Of a DNA stretch of 11,521 bases, positions 1-7,092 are shown piece after piece. The DNA is from Oceanospirillaceae bacterium UBA7410 (lineage in GTDB: Bacteria > Pseudomonadota > Gammaproteobacteria > Pseudomonadales > Balneatricaceae), in the NCBI GenBank assembly GCA_002470565.1, contig DKMQ01000018.1, positions 1 through 11,521 of the forward strand, written 5' to 3'. The stretch's first letter is position 1. Every line of letters begins with the position of its first letter. The notes beneath the pieces were generated by a model. The model had not been told where the DNA came from, ran no database searches, and saw only the letters and a program-made list of their open reading frames with translations. Position numbers and translations under genes: made by a program.

Positions 1-44
1 AGAAAGGCTTCGGCTTCAATGCTTTCGGCGATATTATGAGGCAT
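1..44 (-). CDS. Possible 5' end of a divergent gene, cut by left edge
   Basis: An ATG whose complement lies at 42-44 opens a minus-strand frame that stays open to the left edge and reads MPHNIAESIEAEAF. The composition is protein-like, but 14 residues are too few to name a family. The same frame is open upstream as far as a stop at 195-197, with a GTG option at 156-158, so the start is uncertain. A GAGA-like sequence lies about 10 bases upstream of the ATG, which is weak support. The plus strand also has a short open frame over positions 3-65 (ending TGA at 63-65) that could instead be the tail of an upstream gene. A divergent regulator or enzyme beside a polyamine operon would be ordinary, but nothing here proves it. 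Confidence 0.3.
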   Translation of the reverse strand, partial: MPHNIAESIEAEAF

Positions 45-48
45 AAGT

Positions 49-120
49 TCAAGTCTCTTTATTGAGTTTATCCAAGATGGTAGCAGAAAGGCGGGGATAG
101 ACAAGCTTCCAACGCCACAT
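49..120 (-). other. Short minus-strand frame, possible leader peptide or frameshifted gene start
   Basis: An ATG at 118-120 (minus strand) opens a 23-codon frame, MWRWKLVYPRLSATILDKLN followed by KET, and a TGA at 49-51. It ends five bases before the ATG at 44. No Shine-Dalgarno sequence precedes it. Skipping one base near position 57 would join it to the downstream frame as one plausible protein N-terminus (LDKLNK then RLELMPHNIAES). It could therefore be a leader peptide, a decayed or frameshifted gene start, or chance. It is recorded because the residue text is protein-like. Confidence 0.2.
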
Positions 121-321
121 GTTTGGAATAATGTGATTATTTTTTTATTAAAAAACACAAATATAGCTAATATACTTAAAAATAGTAAAAATTTTTATTT
201 AAAAAACAATAACTTAATAAAAATAACAGAGACACTATTGTAATTAACTAGGTGTTCATAATAATAGACGAAACGCTTGATGATTAAAACATCTTTATGC
301 TATTGTCAGGTTAGCAAACAA

Positions 322-359
322 ATGGTTATTTAACCTCCAAAATTTACCTCTATGGTTAT
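322..359. promoter_or_regulatory. Candidate operator: repeated ATGGTTAT and a GGTTA/TAACC inverted repeat
   Basis: ATGGTTAT occurs at 322-329 and again at 352-359, exactly 30 bases (about three helical turns) apart. The first copy is part of an inverted repeat GGTTA-TT-TAACC at 324-335. A further GGTTA lies at 309-313. This placement just upstream of puuD suits a regulator binding site, but the motifs are short, the region is AT-rich and chance is possible. It does not look like the E. coli PuuR site. Confidence 0.3.
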
Positions 360-367
360 ATATAATA

Positions 368-1144
368 ATGTCTAAGCCACTAATTGGCCTTGTGTGTGAA
401 GTGAATCAGGATGGCCTACATCCCTACCATCGGGTGAGTGAAAAATATGCTCGCGCTGTGGTAGATGCAATGGGTGCTGTGCCTGTATTGATTCCAGCCC
501 TAACCAATAAGGATAACCAGCTGGACATGGATATAGATGCTCTTTTGAGCCACCTTGATGGTGTTCTCTTACCTGGGGGCTACAGTAATGTAGAGCCGCA
601 TCATTATGGGCAACCAAGTCGCACAGGCACTTTTCACGATAAGGCTAGAGATGCTCTAACATTGGCGTTAATCCCAAAAGCAATAACATGTGGCGTGCCC
701 TTACTTGCCATCTGTAGAGGCTTTCAAGAAATGAACGTCGCCTATGGTGGAAGCTTACACCAGCATGTGCAAGAGGTAGAGGGTTATCATGACCATCGTG
801 AAAATAAAGCCGATGCCATAGAAGTCCAATATGGTCATAGTCATGGGATAACCCTAACAAATAAGGGGTTGCTGCAACAGTTATATGGCAAATCAGAGGC
901 TAGAGTCAATTCACTTCATGGCCAAGGCCTTCTTAAGTTAGGCGATGGCCTTAGGGTTGAGGCGATTTCTGATGATGGTTTAGTTGAGGCTCTTACAGAC
1001 CCTAATGGAAAAAGTTTTAATTTGGCGGTGCAATGGCATCCAGAATATCAAGTCACTAAAGATGACTTCTATCAATCTATTTTTTCTGCCTTTGCTGTAG
1101 CTTGTAACAGCCATATGCAAACTAAAGCAGTGGGTAATCTATGA
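368..1144 (+). CDS. puuD: Gamma-glutamyl-GABA hydrolase (PuuD/SpuA family)
   Basis: A 258-residue class I glutamine amidotransferase-like hydrolase (peptidase C26 family). By family it cleaves gamma-glutamyl-GABA to glutamate and GABA in the cytoplasm, the last step of the gamma-glutamylated putrescine route. The nucleophile is Cys116 in LLAICRGFQEMN, and the catalytic His224 and Glu226 lie in VQWHPE. The oxyanion-type LLPGG loop is at 67-71, and the family motif NSLHGQG is at 181-187. Length matches E. coli PuuD. The ATG at 368 is the only reasonable start, yet no Shine-Dalgarno sequence precedes it and a TATAAT sits at 361-366. Its TGA overlaps the next ATG (ATGA at 1141-1144), indicating translational coupling to the synthetase. 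The first-gene position matches spuA of the Pseudomonas spu operon. Confidence 0.93.
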   Translation: MSKPLIGLVCEVNQDGLHPYHRVSEKYARAVVDAMGAVPVLIPALTNKDNQLDMDIDALLSHLDGVLLPGGYSNVEPHHYGQPSRTGTFHDKARDALTLALIPKAITCGVPLLAICRGFQEMNVAYGGSLHQHVQEVEGYHDHRENKADAIEVQYGHSHGITLTNKGLLQQLYGKSEARVNSLHGQGLLKLGDGLRVEAISDDGLVEALTDPNGKSFNLAVQWHPEYQVTKDDFYQSIFSAFAVACNSHMQTKAVGNL

Positions 1145-2484
1145 CTAATTTTAATGGCCTTAAAGCTTGGCTTAAAGAGCACAAAATAACAGAAGTAGAA
1201 TGTGTGGTCAGCGACCTTACCGGCATAGCCCGTGGCAAAATCATGCCTGCTTCTAAGTTTTGTGATGACGCTGGAATTCGTTTGCCAGAAGGGGTATTAG
1301 TGTCCACGGTAACAGGGGACTATTTAGATGACTACAGTATGATTGACCCTGCCGAAATTGACGTTTATCTAAGGCCAGACCTTAATGCTGCGCACTTATT
1401 GCCGTGGGCAAGTGAACCTACTGCGCAAATCATCCACGATTGTTATGATATTAATGGGGAGCTTGTTGATTTGGCGCCGCGCACCATATTGCGAAAAGTG
1501 CTTAAACTATATTTAGACATGGGGCTCACTCCTATTGTCGCTCCAGAAGCTGAGTTTTATCTGACTCAAAGAAGCCTGAATCCAGACTCTCCTTTGCAGC
1601 CACCTGTGGGCAGAACAGGCCGCGCAGAAACAGGACGTCAGTCCTACTCAATCGATGCTGTTAATGAATTTGACCCTCTTTTTGAAGACGTGTACGACTA
1701 TTGTGAAGCTCAAAATCTTGATGTTGAAACCTTGATTCATGAAGAAGGGTTAGGCCAAATGGAGATTAACTTTCGTCACGGTGAAGCGCTATCTTTAGCT
1801 GACCAAGTATTCTTATTTAAAAGGACCTTACGAGAAGCAGCTTTGAAGCATGATTTATCTGCCACCTTTATGGCCAAGCCGCTGCAAAACCAAGCGGGTA
1901 GCTCTATGCATATTCATCAAAGTGTTTTAAACGCAAAAGGGGACAATATTTTTGTCGGTGAAGATGGCGGGGTTAGTGAAGCACTCAAACACTATATTGG
2001 AGGCCTACAAAAATACACCAAAGCTGCCACTGCTTTGTTTGCGCCAAATGTGAATTCATACCGTCGCTTCTTAAAAGACGAATCAGCCCCTGTTAATATG
2101 CACTGGGGGTTTGATAACCGCACTGTAGGCTTGCGGGTACCAGAAAAAACAGGGCCCAACCTACGCGTAGAAAATAGAGTAGGAGGGGCTGATGCAAACC
2201 CTTATCTAGCTATGGCAGCCACACTAGCATGTGGTTACTTAGGCATGAAAGAAAAATTAGAACCAAGCGCACCTGTAGAGGGCAGCGCCTATGATAAAGG
2301 CACACGGGAATTGCCACGCAGTCTAACCGAAGCCTTGATTCAGCTTGATCGCTGTGAACCTTTGCGGGAAATATTTGGCGACCGATTCGTCAAAGCTTAT
2401 TTGACCGTGAAAGAAAAAGAAAATGATAATTTTATGCAGGTCATTAGTTCTTGGGAACGTGAATACCTGCTATTAAGTGTGTAA
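1141..2484 (+). CDS. puuA: Gamma-glutamylputrescine synthetase, glutamine synthetase family (PuuA/SpuB)
   Basis: A 447-residue glutamine synthetase fold enzyme. By family it uses ATP to couple glutamate to a polyamine amino group, giving gamma-glutamylputrescine. The N-terminal beta-grasp part has SDLTGIARGKIMP at 24-36, as in PuuA-type members. Metal and substrate residues are visible: Glu136 and Glu138 (APEAEFYL), Glu208 (GLGQMEINF), His257 and His259 (GSSMHIHQS), Arg318/Arg319 (NSYRRF), Glu344 and Arg346 (RVENRVGGADANPYLA). The adenylylation site of housekeeping GlnA (NLYDLP type) was not seen near the C-terminus, which supports a catabolic paralogue. It is slightly shorter than E. coli PuuA (472 as recalled). 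It overlaps puuD by four bases and lies 15 bases before spuC. Preference for putrescine over other amines is inferred from the neighbours. Confidence 0.92.
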   Translation: MTNFNGLKAWLKEHKITEVECVVSDLTGIARGKIMPASKFCDDAGIRLPEGVLVSTVTGDYLDDYSMIDPAEIDVYLRPDLNAAHLLPWASEPTAQIIHDCYDINGELVDLAPRTILRKVLKLYLDMGLTPIVAPEAEFYLTQRSLNPDSPLQPPVGRTGRAETGRQSYSIDAVNEFDPLFEDVYDYCEAQNLDVETLIHEEGLGQMEINFRHGEALSLADQVFLFKRTLREAALKHDLSATFMAKPLQNQAGSSMHIHQSVLNAKGDNIFVGEDGGVSEALKHYIGGLQKYTKAATALFAPNVNSYRRFLKDESAPVNMHWGFDNRTVGLRVPEKTGPNLRVENRVGGADANPYLAMAATLACGYLGMKEKLEPSAPVEGSAYDKGTRELPRSLTEALIQLDRCEPLREIFGDRFVKAYLTVKEKENDNFMQVISSWEREYLLLSV

Positions 2485-2499
2485 TAGGAAACTAATAAA

Positions 2500-3867
2500 A
2501 TGAACGCAAAACAACATGACACTAAAGCCCTACAAGAATTAGACAAGCAGCATTATATGCATCCGTTTACTGATTCCAAAGCTATGCATGAAAAAGGTAC
2601 GCGCATTATTACTGGCGCTGATGGTTGTTATATATACGACTCTGATGGCGGTAAAGTGCTGGATGGTATGGCGGGTCTTTGGTGTGTAAATGTAGGCTAT
2701 GGACGTCATGAATTAGCCGACGTAGCCGCCCAGCAAATGCGAGAGCTACCCTATTACAATTGTTTTTTTGGAACTGCACACCCCCCCGTTATTAAGTTAG
2801 CCGCACAGCTAAAAGAGCTAGCACCTGACCATATCAGTCACGTGTTTTTCACAGGCTCTGGATCTGAATCTAACGATACTAACGTACGTATGGTACGTCA
2901 TTATTGGCAAGCTAAGGGCCAACCCAGTAAACGTATCATTATCTCCCGTGACAATGCCTACCATGGAAGCACTATGGCATCTATGAGCTTAGGGGGCATG
3001 AAAGGAATGCATTCCCAAGGTGGTGTTATCGACGGCATAGAGCACATCATGCAGCCACATTGGTACCACGAAGCTTTACCTGGTGAAACTGAAGCCGACT
3101 TTGGCCTACGTGCAGCCCAAGCGTTAGAAACCAGAATCATTGAATGTGGTGCACAAAATGTGGCCGCTTTTATTGGTGAGCCGGTACAAGGTGCTGGAGC
3201 TGTTATTGTGCCGCCATCAACCTACTGGCCAGAAATTCAGCGTCTATGTAAAAAATACGATATATTATTGATTGCTGACGAAGTGATTACCGGGTTTGGC
3301 CGCACAGGAAACTGGTTTGCTTCTGAAACACTGGGTATTGAGGCAGACCTTATGACCATCGCTAAAGGGCTATCTTCAGGCTATATGCCTATTGGCGGTG
3401 TACTGATAAGCGAGCGCGTAGCTAAGGTCGTCATTGAGGGAGGAGAGTTTGCTCATGGATATACTTATTCTGGACATCCAGTGGCAGCCGCAGTAGCTTC
3501 TGCTAATGTGAAAATTATTGAGAATGAAGGTTTGGTGGAGCAGGTACGAAATGTTACTGGACCCTACTTGCAAAAACGTTTAGCTGAGTTGCTCGACCAT
3601 CCCTTAGTAGGACAAATACGAGGGATTGGTTTGATGGGCGCCATAGAGCTGGTAAAAGATAAAGAAAGCCATACCAACTATCCTAGTGAAGTAGGTATTG
3701 GTAGTATTTGTCGAGATTACGCGTTATCTAATGGCTTGGTTATGCGTGCTGTTGGACAGAGTATGATCATGTGCCCACCACTGATTATCAGTAAGCTAGA
3801 AATTGATGAATTGATTGAGATTACTAAAAAGTCTCTTGATCAGACTTTACTCCAAGTAGAGGGGTAG
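2500..3867 (+). CDS. spuC: Polyamine (putrescine/spermidine) aminotransferase, class III, SpuC-like
   Basis: A 455-residue PLP-dependent class III (omega) aminotransferase. By family, SpuC moves the terminal amino group of putrescine to pyruvate, giving 4-aminobutyraldehyde and alanine. The Schiff-base lysine is Lys289 in LMTIAKGLSSGY. The cofactor Asp260 is in ILLIADEVITGFGRTG, the phosphate-binding loop is FFTGSGSESNDT at 116-127, and AYHGST lies at 163-168. YTYSGHP at 321-327 supplies the usual phosphate-contacting region. AGGA at 2486-2489 precedes the ATG by ten bases and supports this start. A run of seven C at 2781-2787 is in frame. Its place after the amidase and synthetase and before the importer matches spuC. 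Related enzymes accept other omega-amino substrates (beta-alanine, GABA), so the substrate rests on context. Confidence 0.9.
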   Translation: MNAKQHDTKALQELDKQHYMHPFTDSKAMHEKGTRIITGADGCYIYDSDGGKVLDGMAGLWCVNVGYGRHELADVAAQQMRELPYYNCFFGTAHPPVIKLAAQLKELAPDHISHVFFTGSGSESNDTNVRMVRHYWQAKGQPSKRIIISRDNAYHGSTMASMSLGGMKGMHSQGGVIDGIEHIMQPHWYHEALPGETEADFGLRAAQALETRIIECGAQNVAAFIGEPVQGAGAVIVPPSTYWPEIQRLCKKYDILLIADEVITGFGRTGNWFASETLGIEADLMTIAKGLSSGYMPIGGVLISERVAKVVIEGGEFAHGYTYSGHPVAAAVASANVKIIENEGLVEQVRNVTGPYLQKRLAELLDHPLVGQIRGIGLMGAIELVKDKESHTNYPSEVGIGSICRDYALSNGLVMRAVGQSMIMCPPLIISKLEIDELIEITKKSLDQTLLQVEG

Positions 3868-3878
3868 GGATTAAATAA

Positions 3879-3908
3879 AAGTGGGCCTAGTGCAAGCTAG
3901 GCTCATTT
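3879..3908 (+). terminator. Intercistronic hairpin between enzyme and importer genes
   Basis: The arms AAGTGGGCCTAG (3879-3890) and CTAGGCTCATTT (3897-3908) pair over 12 positions, with two G-U wobbles in RNA, around a six-base TGCAAG loop. The left arm is preceded by an A-rich run (3871-3880). Only three T close the right arm and they are followed by GTGTG, so the U-tract is poor. It may be a leaky intrinsic terminator or an mRNA-stabilising or processing stem-loop that sets the enzyme-to-importer ratio. The remaining 80 bases before the next gene show no clear promoter. Confidence 0.6.
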
Positions 3909-3988
3909 GTGTGCCAGCGAAGTAAGCAAATCGCAAATAATAGAAAGTAAGTAGCGACTAAACTAAAACAATAATTGGAGTCTTTATC

Positions 3989-5095
3989 ATGCTAACTAAA
4001 AAACTAACCACCTCACTCACGTCTTTGGCGTTGGCGACAAGCCTTTTCTCAGGCTCTGTCTATGCTGAAGAAGTGCTTAACCTCTATAACTGGTCAGACT
4101 ACATTGCCGAAGACACCATAGCGAACTTTGAAGCCGAAACAGGCATTAAAGTGACTTATGATGTGTTTGATAGTAATGACGTACTTGAGGCTAAGTTGCT
4201 ATCAGGCAACTCAGGTTATGATCTAGTAGTGCCTAGCTCATCTTTTTTAGGCCGCCAGATTAAGGCGGGCGTCTTTCAACCCTTAGATAAGTCTAAGCTT
4301 TCCAATTACTCTAACCTAGATGCAGCTTTAATGGGGCGTTTGTCCAGTGTAGATCCAGATAATGCTCATTCCATTCCATACCTTTGGGGTACCACAGGCA
4401 TAGGTTATAACCCAGCAATGGTTGCTGCAGTTTTAGGTGATGATGCACCATTAGACTCATGGGATATGCTATTTAAAGAAGAAAATATTTCCAAGCTCGC
4501 CTCATGCGGTGTCAGCATACTAGATTCGGCAGACGAAATTTTACCAGTAGTACTTAATTATTTAGGCTTAGACCCTAACAGCCTTAATCATGCAGATTAT
4601 AAAGGCCCGGTAGCTGACCTAATGAAGGCTGTAAGACCTAATGTGACTAAGTTTCACTCTTCTAACTATATTAATGAGTTAGCAAACGCAGACATTTGCT
4701 TTGCTGTGGGTTGGTCTGGTGACATTTTGATGGCCGGAGACCGTGCTGCCGAAGCAGACAACGGTGTGGTGGTTGAATATGTGATTCCTAAAGAAGGGGC
4801 GCCTATGTGGTTTGATATGTTGGCGATACCAGCAGATGCTGTAAACGTAGAAAATGCTCATAAGTTCTTAAATTATATATTACGCCCAGAAGTGATTGCA
4901 GAAATTACCGACTATGTTTGGTATGCCAACGCAAACGCCTCAGCATCCTCAATAATTGATGAAGACATTTTAGCTCATCCTGGTATTTATCCATCAGATG
5001 AAGCTAAGGCTAATTTGTTTACTTTTGATGTGATGCCACCCAAGGTTACACGCACCATGAACCGAGTTTGGACTGATATTCGTAGCTCAAACTAA
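3989..5095 (+). CDS. potF: Periplasmic polyamine-binding protein of an ABC importer (PotF/SpuD/SpuE-like)
   Basis: A 368-residue solute-binding protein that should capture putrescine and/or spermidine in the periplasm and deliver it to the permeases encoded downstream. A Sec signal peptide is clear: KK at 4-5, a hydrophobic core, and cleavage predicted after Ala26 in VYA-EE. Pocket residues align with E. coli PotF at a constant offset of two: Trp35, Ser36, Asp37, Tyr38 (NWSDYI), Ser83 and Ser85 (VPSSSF), Glu183 (LDSADEIL), Trp242 and Asp245 (GWSGD), Asp276 and Tyr312 (WYANAN). At the size-discriminating position it has Trp274 (MWFDMLAIP), as in spermidine-binding SpuE, where PotF and SpuD carry Phe. 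TTGGAG at 3975-3980 sets the start. Polyamine binding is secure; which polyamine is not. This is the only binding protein here, whereas Pseudomonas spu has two. Confidence 0.92.
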   Translation: MLTKKLTTSLTSLALATSLFSGSVYAEEVLNLYNWSDYIAEDTIANFEAETGIKVTYDVFDSNDVLEAKLLSGNSGYDLVVPSSSFLGRQIKAGVFQPLDKSKLSNYSNLDAALMGRLSSVDPDNAHSIPYLWGTTGIGYNPAMVAAVLGDDAPLDSWDMLFKEENISKLASCGVSILDSADEILPVVLNYLGLDPNSLNHADYKGPVADLMKAVRPNVTKFHSSNYINELANADICFAVGWSGDILMAGDRAAEADNGVVVEYVIPKEGAPMWFDMLAIPADAVNVENAHKFLNYILRPEVIAEITDYVWYANANASASSIIDEDILAHPGIYPSDEAKANLFTFDVMPPKVTRTMNRVWTDIRSSN

Positions 5096-5105
5096 GGACG
5101 TTGCC

Positions 5106-6209
5106 ATGACCCAAGACAGTCAGCCGATGTTGGAAATTCGTCAAGTTAGTAAAAATTTTGGTGGACTTACCGCCGTTAAAGAGGTGAATTTAAGCATTAA
5201 TAAGGGCGAGATTTTCGCCCTGCTGGGTGGCTCTGGTTGTGGTAAAACCACACTTTTGCGCATGCTTGCGGGGTTTGAAATCCCGTCTGCAGGCGCCATA
5301 TTCATAGATGGTGAAGACATCTCTCAAATACCGCCCCATAAACGGCCGGTTAATATGATGTTTCAGTCTTACGCCCTCTTCCCTCATATGAGCGTGGCAC
5401 AAAACGTTGCCTTTGGCTTAAAACAAGAAAAAAACAAACTCTCTAAGCCTGAAATAGCTAAAAAAGTATTAGAGCTACTGACTTTGGTGCGTATGCAGGA
5501 CTTTGCGCAACGCAAACCTGATCAACTATCTGGTGGTCAAAGGCAACGCGTTGCCTTGGCTCGAAGCTTAGCCAAAAAACCTAAAGTGCTCTTACTTGAT
5601 GAGCCTATGGGTGCGCTGGATAAAAAACTGCGTAGCCAAATGCAGTTAGAAGTCGTGGATATTATTGAATCCGTAGGTGTCACTTGCGTGATGGTAACCC
5701 ACGATCAAGAAGAAGCCATGACCATGGCCAACCGTATTAGTGTGATGCATGATGGCGAAATTATGCAGGTGGGTACTCCTAGTGAAATTTATGAGTTCCC
5801 CAATAGTAGACACACAGCTGAGTTTATTGGATCAGTGAATATATTTGATGCCACAGTGACGCAGTTGGAGGCAGATTATACCCGCTTAAGCTGTGCAGAT
5901 TTGCACGTGCCGATACAAGTGGAGGCAGGAGTTAACGCCCCTTTGGGCTCCTCGTTGGGAATTGCAGTAAGGCCTGAAAAAATAACGATGAGCCAAGTAA
6001 AGCCTGAGCTAACAGATAATTGGCTTACCGGCATGGTAGAAGATATAGCGTACCTTGGTGGACACTCAGTTTATTATGTAAAGCTAGCAAGTGGTAAGAG
6101 GGTGATGACCATAGGCACCAATAATGATCGCCATGAGCAAAAAGTAACTTGGGAAGACACTGTGTATTTATATTGGTCTATCACTAGTGCTGTGGTGCTA
6201 TACCGATGA
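5106..6209 (+). CDS. potG: Polyamine ABC importer ATPase (PotG/SpuF)
   Basis: A 367-residue ATP-binding subunit on the cytoplasmic face of the importer. Its motifs are in order: Walker A GGSGCGKT at 41-48, Q-loop Gln87 in FQSYALFPHM, signature LSGGQRQRVALARS from 141, Walker B VLLLDEP at 161-167 with catalytic Glu166, D-loop GALD, and switch His199 in VTHDQEEA. The C-terminal ~130 residues form the TOBE-type domain of the PotA/PotG/MalK group, with AVRPEKI visible. AAGGA at 5094-5098 overlaps the potF stop and supports the ATG at 5106; a second Met at residue 8 is less well placed. The gene ends in an ATGA overlap with the next permease. Length is close to E. coli PotG. Substrate assignment comes from the neighbouring binding protein and permeases. 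Confidence 0.94.
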   Translation: MTQDSQPMLEIRQVSKNFGGLTAVKEVNLSINKGEIFALLGGSGCGKTTLLRMLAGFEIPSAGAIFIDGEDISQIPPHKRPVNMMFQSYALFPHMSVAQNVAFGLKQEKNKLSKPEIAKKVLELLTLVRMQDFAQRKPDQLSGGQRQRVALARSLAKKPKVLLLDEPMGALDKKLRSQMQLEVVDIIESVGVTCVMVTHDQEEAMTMANRISVMHDGEIMQVGTPSEIYEFPNSRHTAEFIGSVNIFDATVTQLEADYTRLSCADLHVPIQVEAGVNAPLGSSLGIAVRPEKITMSQVKPELTDNWLTGMVEDIAYLGGHSVYYVKLASGKRVMTIGTNNDRHEQKVTWEDTVYLYWSITSAVVLYR

Positions 6210-7081
6210 GTTGGGGGCGAAAAAGTGTGATCAGTGTGCCTTATTTATGGTTAACATTGTTCTTTTTAGTGCCCTTTGTCATTGTATTTAAAATTAGTTT
6301 TTCGGAGATGGATTATGCCATTCCTCCCTATACCGATTTGTTCACTTGGGCTGATGAACAATTAACACTTACGCTCAACTTAGGCAACTATGCCTACCTG
6401 TTCACAGACGATCTATATATCCGTGCCTACTTAAGCTCTATTCGTATCGCTGCGATTGCTACGATCATCTGTTTGTTTGTGGCTTATCCCATCGCTTATG
6501 TCATCGCGCGTGCACCATCTGCTACACGTAATGCATTACTCATGTTGGTTATTTTGCCCTCTTGGACCTCCTTTTTGATAAGAATTTACGCCTGGGTAGG
6601 TATCTTGAAAAACAATGGACTGATTAATAATTTTTTAATGTGGCTTGGAATAATAGACCAGCCTATTGCCATGTTAAATACTGAATTTGCAGTGTATGTA
6701 GGTATTGTTTATGCCTACTTACCCTTTATGGTTTTGCCACTTTATACTAACCTAATGAAGCTGGATAACTCCCTTTTGGAAGCTGCTTCAGACCTAGGCG
6801 CACCTCCTTGGAAAGTATTTTTGACCGTCACACTGCCTTTATCAAAGGCAGGTATGATTGCGGGGTCTATGTTAGTTTTCATCCCCTCAGTTGGCGAATT
6901 TATTATTCCGGATATGCTTGGTGGTGCTGAAACCTTAATGATTGGTAAGGTGCTATGGCAAGAATTCTTTAATAATAGAGATTGGCCTGTGGCCTCAGCT
7001 GTAGCTATTGTGATGCTGCTCTTGCTGCTTTTACCCATCACTTTATTTCACCGCTATCAAGCTCGTGAATTAGAGAATTAA
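6206..7081 (+). CDS. potH: Polyamine ABC importer permease 1 (PotH/SpuG)
   Basis: A 291-residue inner-membrane permease of the binding-protein-dependent (MetI-like) family. It pairs with the second permease to form the polyamine channel. About six membrane segments are visible, near 12-32, 79-101, 108-131, 160-181, 212-234 and 262-282. The ATPase-contacting EAA loop is clear at 192-211 (EAASDLGAPPWKVF, then PLSKAG). The large periplasmic stretch after the first segment (about 33-75) is typical of PotH/PotB. The start overlaps the potG stop as ATGA (6206-6209), so translation is probably coupled and no separate ribosome site is needed. Length is somewhat shorter than E. coli PotH, mainly at the N-terminus. 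Confidence 0.93.
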   Translation: MSWGRKSVISVPYLWLTLFFLVPFVIVFKISFSEMDYAIPPYTDLFTWADEQLTLTLNLGNYAYLFTDDLYIRAYLSSIRIAAIATIICLFVAYPIAYVIARAPSATRNALLMLVILPSWTSFLIRIYAWVGILKNNGLINNFLMWLGIIDQPIAMLNTEFAVYVGIVYAYLPFMVLPLYTNLMKLDNSLLEAASDLGAPPWKVFLTVTLPLSKAGMIAGSMLVFIPSVGEFIIPDMLGGAETLMIGKVLWQEFFNNRDWPVASAVAIVMLLLLLLPITLFHRYQARELEN

Positions 7082-7092
7082 GGAGCCGATTT

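Larger units (their letters stand above)
45..367. promoter_or_regulatory. AT-rich leader upstream of the polyamine operon
   Basis: This 323-base stretch holds no convincing complete gene. Positions 45-120 have near-coding composition on the minus strand (see the small frame at 49-120). Positions 130-240 are A/T runs. The promoter of the operon should lie here, because the first gene has no other upstream space. Candidate elements are TTGTCA at 303-308 (five of six bases match the sigma-70 -35 box) with a poor TATTTA at 327-332, and a perfect TATAAT at 361-366 that directly abuts the puuD start. No promoter pair with good boxes and 16-18 base spacing stands out, so the start site cannot be assigned by eye. 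Confidence 0.5.

Noticed and set aside
137..240. A/T-rich tract as a replication origin or attachment site
   Set aside because: No iterons, DnaA-box set, integrase gene or flanking direct repeats were seen; it fits an ordinary AT-rich intergenic region.
2781..2787. Run of seven C in spuC as a possible frameshift or phase-variation site
   Set aside because: The reading frame and family motifs continue intact on both sides, and the run is short.
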